From assembly GCF_020176955.2 (NCBI RefSeq), contig NZ_JAIUCZ020000002.1:744001-808000 (forward strand): a stretch of DNA of 64,000 nt, in the 5' to 3' direction. The notes beneath the pieces are model-generated. The model did no database searches and was not told where the DNA came from. It worked only from the letters and a program-made list of their open reading frames with translations. The DNA is from Nocardia sp. alder85J (GTDB lineage Bacteria; Actinomycetota; Actinomycetes; Mycobacteriales; Mycobacteriaceae). Each line of letters opens with the position of its first letter. Positions within the stretch are counted from its first letter, which is position 1. This document shows, one piece after another, positions 60,911 through 64,000 of this stretch. The position numbers were made by a program, and so were the translations under genes.

Positions 60911-62089
60911 GTGAGCTCAGAATTGCTTGTACTACTCATCGTAATAGTCACTGCGCTGGCGTTCGACTTCACGAACGGCTTCCATGACACGGCCAACGCG
61001 ATGGCGACCTCGATCGCCACCGGGGCGCTGGGTCCGCGTACGGCGGTGGCGATGTCCGCGGTGCTGAACCTGGTCGGCGCCTTCCTCTCGGTCGAGGTCG
61101 CCAAGACGGTGTCCGGCGGCCTGCTGAAGATCAACGACGTGCACCATATGGCGTTGTTGCACATAGTCTTCGCGGGTCTCGTCGGCGCCATTCTGTGGAA
61201 CCTGATCACCTGGCTGTTCGGTATTCCGTCGAGCTCGTCGCACGCGCTGTTCGGCGGCCTGATCGGTGCGGCGATGGCGGCGCTCGGCGCCAGCGGCGTG
61301 ATCTGGACCGGCGATCAGAAGACCGGCCTGATCAACAAGGTCATCCTGCCGGCTCTGCTGGCCCCGTTCGTCGCGGCCCTGGTCGCCGCGCTGGGGACCT
61401 ACCTCGTCTACCGGTTCACCCGCAACTCGGACGAGACCAAGGTGCGCAAGGGTTTCCGGATCGGCCAGATCGGTTCGGCGGCGCTGGTCTCGCTGGCGCA
61501 CGGCACCAACGACGCGCAGAAGACGATGGGTGTCATCTTCATGGCGCTGGTCGCGCACGGCACCTTCACCAACAAGGACGACATCCCGCTGTGGGTGAAG
61601 CTGTGCTGCGCACTGGCGATCGCCTCGGGCACCTACCTCGGCGGCTGGCGGATCATCCGCACCCTGGGCAAGGGGCTGGTCGAGATCGACTCGCCGCAGG
61701 GTTTCGCGGCCGAATCCTCCTCGGCGGCAATCATTCTGACCTCGGCGCAGTTCGGCCTGCCGCTGTCCACCACGCAGGCGGCCACCGGTTCCATCCTCGG
61801 CACCGGCCTCGGTAAGCCCGGCGCGGAGGTGCGCTGGGGCGTGATGGGCCGGATGGCCCTGGCCTGGGTGTTCACCCTGCCGCTGGCCGCCCTCGTCGGC
61901 GCCTTCTGCTGGTGGGTCGAGGATCTGATCGGCGGCGTCGCCGGCGCCCTGGTCGACCTGGTCATCCTGCTGGCGCTGTCGGTCTACATCTACCTGCGCT
62001 CGCGGCGCGATCCGGTCGACACCAGCAATGTCAACGCCGAATGGGAGGGCAGCACCGCGCCCGCCCCGGCCGAGCCCGCGAACGCCTGA
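60911..62089 (+). CDS. pitA: Inorganic phosphate transporter, Pit family
   Basis: A 392-residue permease with about ten helices. The two internal repeats carry DFTNGFHDTANAMATSIATG and SLAHGTNDAQKTMGVI, the Pit signature. It takes up phosphate with a metal ion and protons across the inner membrane. GTG 60911 is used; the longer frame would cross a possible -10 (TACGACACT). Followed after 14 bp by a small membrane gene, as in mycobacteria (Rv0545c-Rv0544c). Confidence 0.93.
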   Translation: MSSELLVLLIVIVTALAFDFTNGFHDTANAMATSIATGALGPRTAVAMSAVLNLVGAFLSVEVAKTVSGGLLKINDVHHMALLHIVFAGLVGAILWNLITWLFGIPSSSSHALFGGLIGAAMAALGASGVIWTGDQKTGLINKVILPALLAPFVAALVAALGTYLVYRFTRNSDETKVRKGFRIGQIGSAALVSLAHGTNDAQKTMGVIFMALVAHGTFTNKDDIPLWVKLCCALAIASGTYLGGWRIIRTLGKGLVEIDSPQGFAAESSSAAIILTSAQFGLPLSTTQAATGSILGTGLGKPGAEVRWGVMGRMALAWVFTLPLAALVGAFCWWVEDLIGGVAGALVDLVILLALSVYIYLRSRRDPVDTSNVNAEWEGSTAPAPAEPANA

Positions 62090-62103
62090 GGGGATTCCAC
62101 ACC

Positions 62104-62418
62104 ATGCACACCTTCACTGCCATTGTGAAATCCCTGGGCGAAGTGACGCTCATCGGCCTGGTGCTCGGCGCCGGCATCCCGCTGATCTTCGCGCTCGGCG
62201 TGCGGTTCTGGGCGCTGGAGCCGGCGGCGGCGGGCCCGGACTCCGCGTCCGGCACCGTCACCGCCCGCCGTGCCAACCCGGTCGCCCAGATCATCGCCTA
62301 CATCTGCTTCGCCGTCGTGATCATCGCGGTCGTGCTCGGAATCCTGTACATCGCCAAGGATTTCATCAGCCACACCTTCGACATCCAGCTGTTCGGCGCC
62401 AAGCCCTCCAAGAAGTGA
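62104..62418 (+). CDS. Small membrane protein next to Pit (Rv0544c-like)
   Basis: A 104-residue protein with two helices (LIGLVLGAGIPLIFALGVRF and IIAYICFAVVIIAVVLGILY) and a short charged end. It sits directly after the phosphate transporter, as Rv0544c follows pitA in M. tuberculosis, which suggests a partner role. ATG 62104 is 14 bases after the pit stop. Function is not known. Confidence 0.8.
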   Translation: MHTFTAIVKSLGEVTLIGLVLGAGIPLIFALGVRFWALEPAAAGPDSASGTVTARRANPVAQIIAYICFAVVIIAVVLGILYIAKDFISHTFDIQLFGAKPSKK

Positions 62419-62428
62419 GCTCATACGC

Positions 62429-62734
62429 ATGACCGAGAACGTATCCCTGCTCGATTCGATCCTGCGCTGGCTTCGGGCGGGCTATCCGCACGGCGTGCCG
62501 TCGGAGGACTACGTCGCGCTGTTCGCCATCCTGCACCGCCGGCTCACCGAGACGGAGGTGGAGGAGATCGTCGCGCAGCTGACCGCGGGCGATCCGGAGC
62601 AGATCGACGACGCCGCGATCGAGGCCGCCATCGTCAAGCTGGCGCACGAACAGCCCGGCGACGACGATGTGGCCCGGGTGGCCTCGAAGCTGGCCGCCGG
62701 CGGCTGGCCACTGGCACACCCTGCGCAACTGTGA
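62429..62734 (+). CDS. DUF3349 protein (first copy)
   Basis: A 101-residue DUF3349 protein (Rv0543c-like). ILRWLRAGYPHGVPSEDYVA and LFAILHRRLTETEVEEI are the family core; the end is SKLAAGGWPLA. These small helical proteins occur in Mycobacteriales; a structure of Rv0543c exists but no function is known. It starts 10 bases after the membrane protein gene, so the three may form a unit with the phosphate transporter. Confidence 0.88.
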   Translation: MTENVSLLDSILRWLRAGYPHGVPSEDYVALFAILHRRLTETEVEEIVAQLTAGDPEQIDDAAIEAAIVKLAHEQPGDDDVARVASKLAAGGWPLAHPAQL

Positions 62735-62782
62735 GAAGCCCGGTACTCTGACCGCGTTGTACGGCCGAAGAACTGGAGTGTG

Positions 62783-63097
62783 ATGGACCTGCCCGCGTTA
62801 CTGGCCAAGATCGTCGATTGGCTGCGGGCAGGCTACCCGCACGGTGTTCCCGATACCGACCACCTCCCGCTGTACGCGCTGCTGTCGCGCCGGCTGAGCA
62901 CCGAGGAGGTGCAGCAGGTGGTCGACACCCTGGTGCTGGACGGCCGGCTGCCGGCCGACAAGGCCGACGCGGGGGCCCAGGTGACCAGGGTCACCCACGA
63001 TATGCCCCAGGAATCCGATCTCGGCCGGGTCCGCGCCCGCCTGGTCTCCGGCGGGTGGCCGGTCGACGACAGCTGGCCGGGGCCGGGGGCGGACTGA
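62783..63097 (+). CDS. DUF3349 protein (second copy)
   Basis: A 104-residue DUF3349 protein related to the preceding one: VDWLRAGYPHGVPDTDHLPL, LLSRRLSTEEVQQVVDTL, RLVSGGWPVDD. Mycobacteria commonly keep one or two copies. ATG 62783 has GGAG four bases upstream; GTG 62780 is in frame. Tandem duplication is the simplest origin. No function assigned. Confidence 0.87.
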   Translation: MDLPALLAKIVDWLRAGYPHGVPDTDHLPLYALLSRRLSTEEVQQVVDTLVLDGRLPADKADAGAQVTRVTHDMPQESDLGRVRARLVSGGWPVDDSWPGPGAD

Positions 63098-63452
63098 GAG
63101 CGGACCACCGTTGCGCGAGGCCCGGTCGCGAATGTTCGCCACGGCCGATTTCGGTGCCGCGCCACCGAGTGTCATTCCGATCGCGGAGATCGTGGCGCCG
63201 ACGGATTGCGCCCGGGGGTACCTCGGCTGCCGAGAGCTGCTCCACCGCAGCGAGATCCAGCTCGGACAGCTCGTGGCACCCCCCGGCGCAGCAGTCCGGG
63301 AATCCCGTCGTCGTCCAGGTCGTCGGCGGCGGCCGTCACCGCGACCGGTTCCCAGTCGGTCACTGTTGCGAATCGCCGCTGTTCTCACCGGATCGCCATC
63401 GTAGGCGGATGATCGAGTGCTGTCGCGGGATCACCGAGGGGGTGACGGCAGG
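63098..63452. other. Gap with no convincing gene (possible gene relic on minus strand)
   Basis: On the minus strand a start at 63363 gives a plausible segment (TDWEPVAVTAAADDLDDDGI), and another frame continues with a protein-like stretch ELSELDLAAVEQLSAAEV. This could be a small gene broken by a frameshift, or chance in GC-rich DNA. I assign no CDS. Confidence 0.3.
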
Positions 63453-63489
63453 GGGTGGGCTCCCGGCCGGTCCGGCCGGGAGCCCACCC
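63453..63489 (-). terminator. 16-bp perfect terminator hairpin after glcB
   Basis: Arms GGGTGGGCTCCCGGCC (63453-63468) and GGCCGGGAGCCCACCC (63474-63489) with a 5-nt loop, starting 8 bp past the glcB stop on the minus strand. No T-tract. Confidence 0.85.
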
Positions 63490-63497
63490 GCCGCGTC

Positions 63498-64000
63498 TCA
63501 GTTCTTCGCGGCCAGCGCCTTCGCCTCGCGGCGGCGGCGGTGCAGGATCGGCTCGGTGTAGCCGTTGGGCTGCGTGCCGCCCTCCAGGATCAGCTCCTTG
63601 GCGGCCTGGAACGCGACGCTGCCGGCGAAGTCGGGGGCCATCGGCCGGTACAGCGCGTCGCCCGCGTTCTGCCGGTCCACCACAGGGGCCATCCGCTCCA
63701 GGCTCGCCACCACCTCGTCGGTGGTGATGATGCCGTGGCGCAGCCAGTTCGCCATCAGCTGGCTCGAGATACGCAGTGTCGCACGGTCTTCCATGAGCGC
63801 GATGTCCTCGATGTCGGGCACCTTGGAGCAGCCGACGCCCTGGTCGATCCAGCGCACCACGTAGCCGAGGATGGACTGCGCGTTGTTGTCCAGCTCGGTG
63901 CGGATCTCCTCGGCGGTCCAGTTCGGGTCCGCCGCCAGCGGGATCTCCAGGATCTGGTCGACGGTGGCGCGCGGGCCGCCCTTGGCGATCTCGGCCTGCC
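63498..64000 (-). CDS. glcB: Malate synthase G, C-terminal part (5' end outside window)
   Basis: The last 167 codons of a malate synthase G; the gene runs in from the right edge. [20 protein letters not shown] contains the Cys and Asp residues of the C-terminal active-site region, and [14 protein letters not shown] and [15 protein letters not shown] are typical. The enzyme makes malate from glyoxylate and acetyl-CoA in the glyoxylate shunt. Position after the gcv block matches Rv1837c. The stop is followed by a strong hairpin. Confidence 0.95.
   Translation of the reverse strand, partial: QAEIAKGGPRATVDQILEIPLAADPNWTAEEIRTELDNNAQSILGYVVRWIDQGVGCSKVPDIEDIALMEDRATLRISSQLMANWLRHGIITTDEVVASLERMAPVVDRQNAGDALYRPMAPDFAGSVAFQAAKELILEGGTQPNGYTEPILHRRRREAKALAAKN

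Overview
The window is very GC-rich (about 70% by eye), densely coded on both strands, and fits a mycolate-containing actinomycete of the order Mycobacteriales, most likely Nocardia or a close relative. The main evidence is a block in the same order as Mycobacterium tuberculosis Rv1826-Rv1832 (gcvH, garA, a MerR regulator of the FtsR type, a bifunctional-nuclease-domain protein, a second MerR regulator, gcvP), followed further on by glcB. Other supporting genes are CYP125, a ChoD-like oxidase, a cutinase, secreted lipases, WhiB, a DUF397/Scr1 pair, and a phosphate transporter followed by a small membrane protein and DUF3349 genes. No transposon, CRISPR array, prophage, tRNA or rRNA gene was seen.

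Layout. 0-5.6 kb: the 3' end of a neutral ceramidase gene, an efflux pump with its MarR regulator, and an ammonium transporter. 5.9-16 kb: short units of enzymes and regulators (dienelactone hydrolase lipoprotein, universal stress protein, deazaflavin-dependent reductase, isochorismatase fold, two MarR proteins, amino acid permease, glycosyltransferase, SDR, KimA-like transporter, methyltransferase). 16-19 kb: an accessory cassette with a DUF397 protein and an XRE/Scr1 regulator flanked by two small genes whose promoters share an identical 20-bp element. 19-31 kb: thioesterase, kinase-like protein, lipases, acyl-CoA carboxylase beta subunit, PucR regulator with an acyl-ACP desaturase, an ABC1 kinase and an alcohol dehydrogenase. 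31-43 kb: an expansin-like protein between two repeat-bearing gaps, cutinase, 5'-nucleotidase, heme oxygenase, PadR with an efflux pump, TetR, CYP125 with a KstR-like site, an epimerase, PAP2 and a NERD-like protein. 43-55 kb: ChoD-like oxidase, then the conserved glycine-cleavage and signalling block with a tandem glycine riboswitch before gcvP. 55-64 kb: an HNH-WhiB overlap, a probable 33-residue protein, a TetR-controlled esterase/crotonase/CoA-ligase operon, the Pit/DUF3349 cluster and the end of glcB.

How the genes fit together. Lipid and sterol handling recurs: ceramidase, two secreted lipases, cutinase, carboxylesterase, AccD, desaturase, CYP125 and ChoD. The glycine-cleavage genes together with GarA and malate synthase G point to C1/C2 and nitrogen balance. 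Many genes have an actinobacterial -10 motif (TANNNT) 5-8 nt before the start codon, so leaderless mRNAs seem common, and several regulator pairs have clear palindromic operators.

The items most worth following are the XRE/DUF397 cassette with its shared promoter element, the esterase/crotonase/ligase operon with four TetR sites, the small ORF near 56.1 kb, and the ferredoxin-like cysteine cluster in the ChoD-like oxidase. All functions were assigned by reading motifs; no database search was run.
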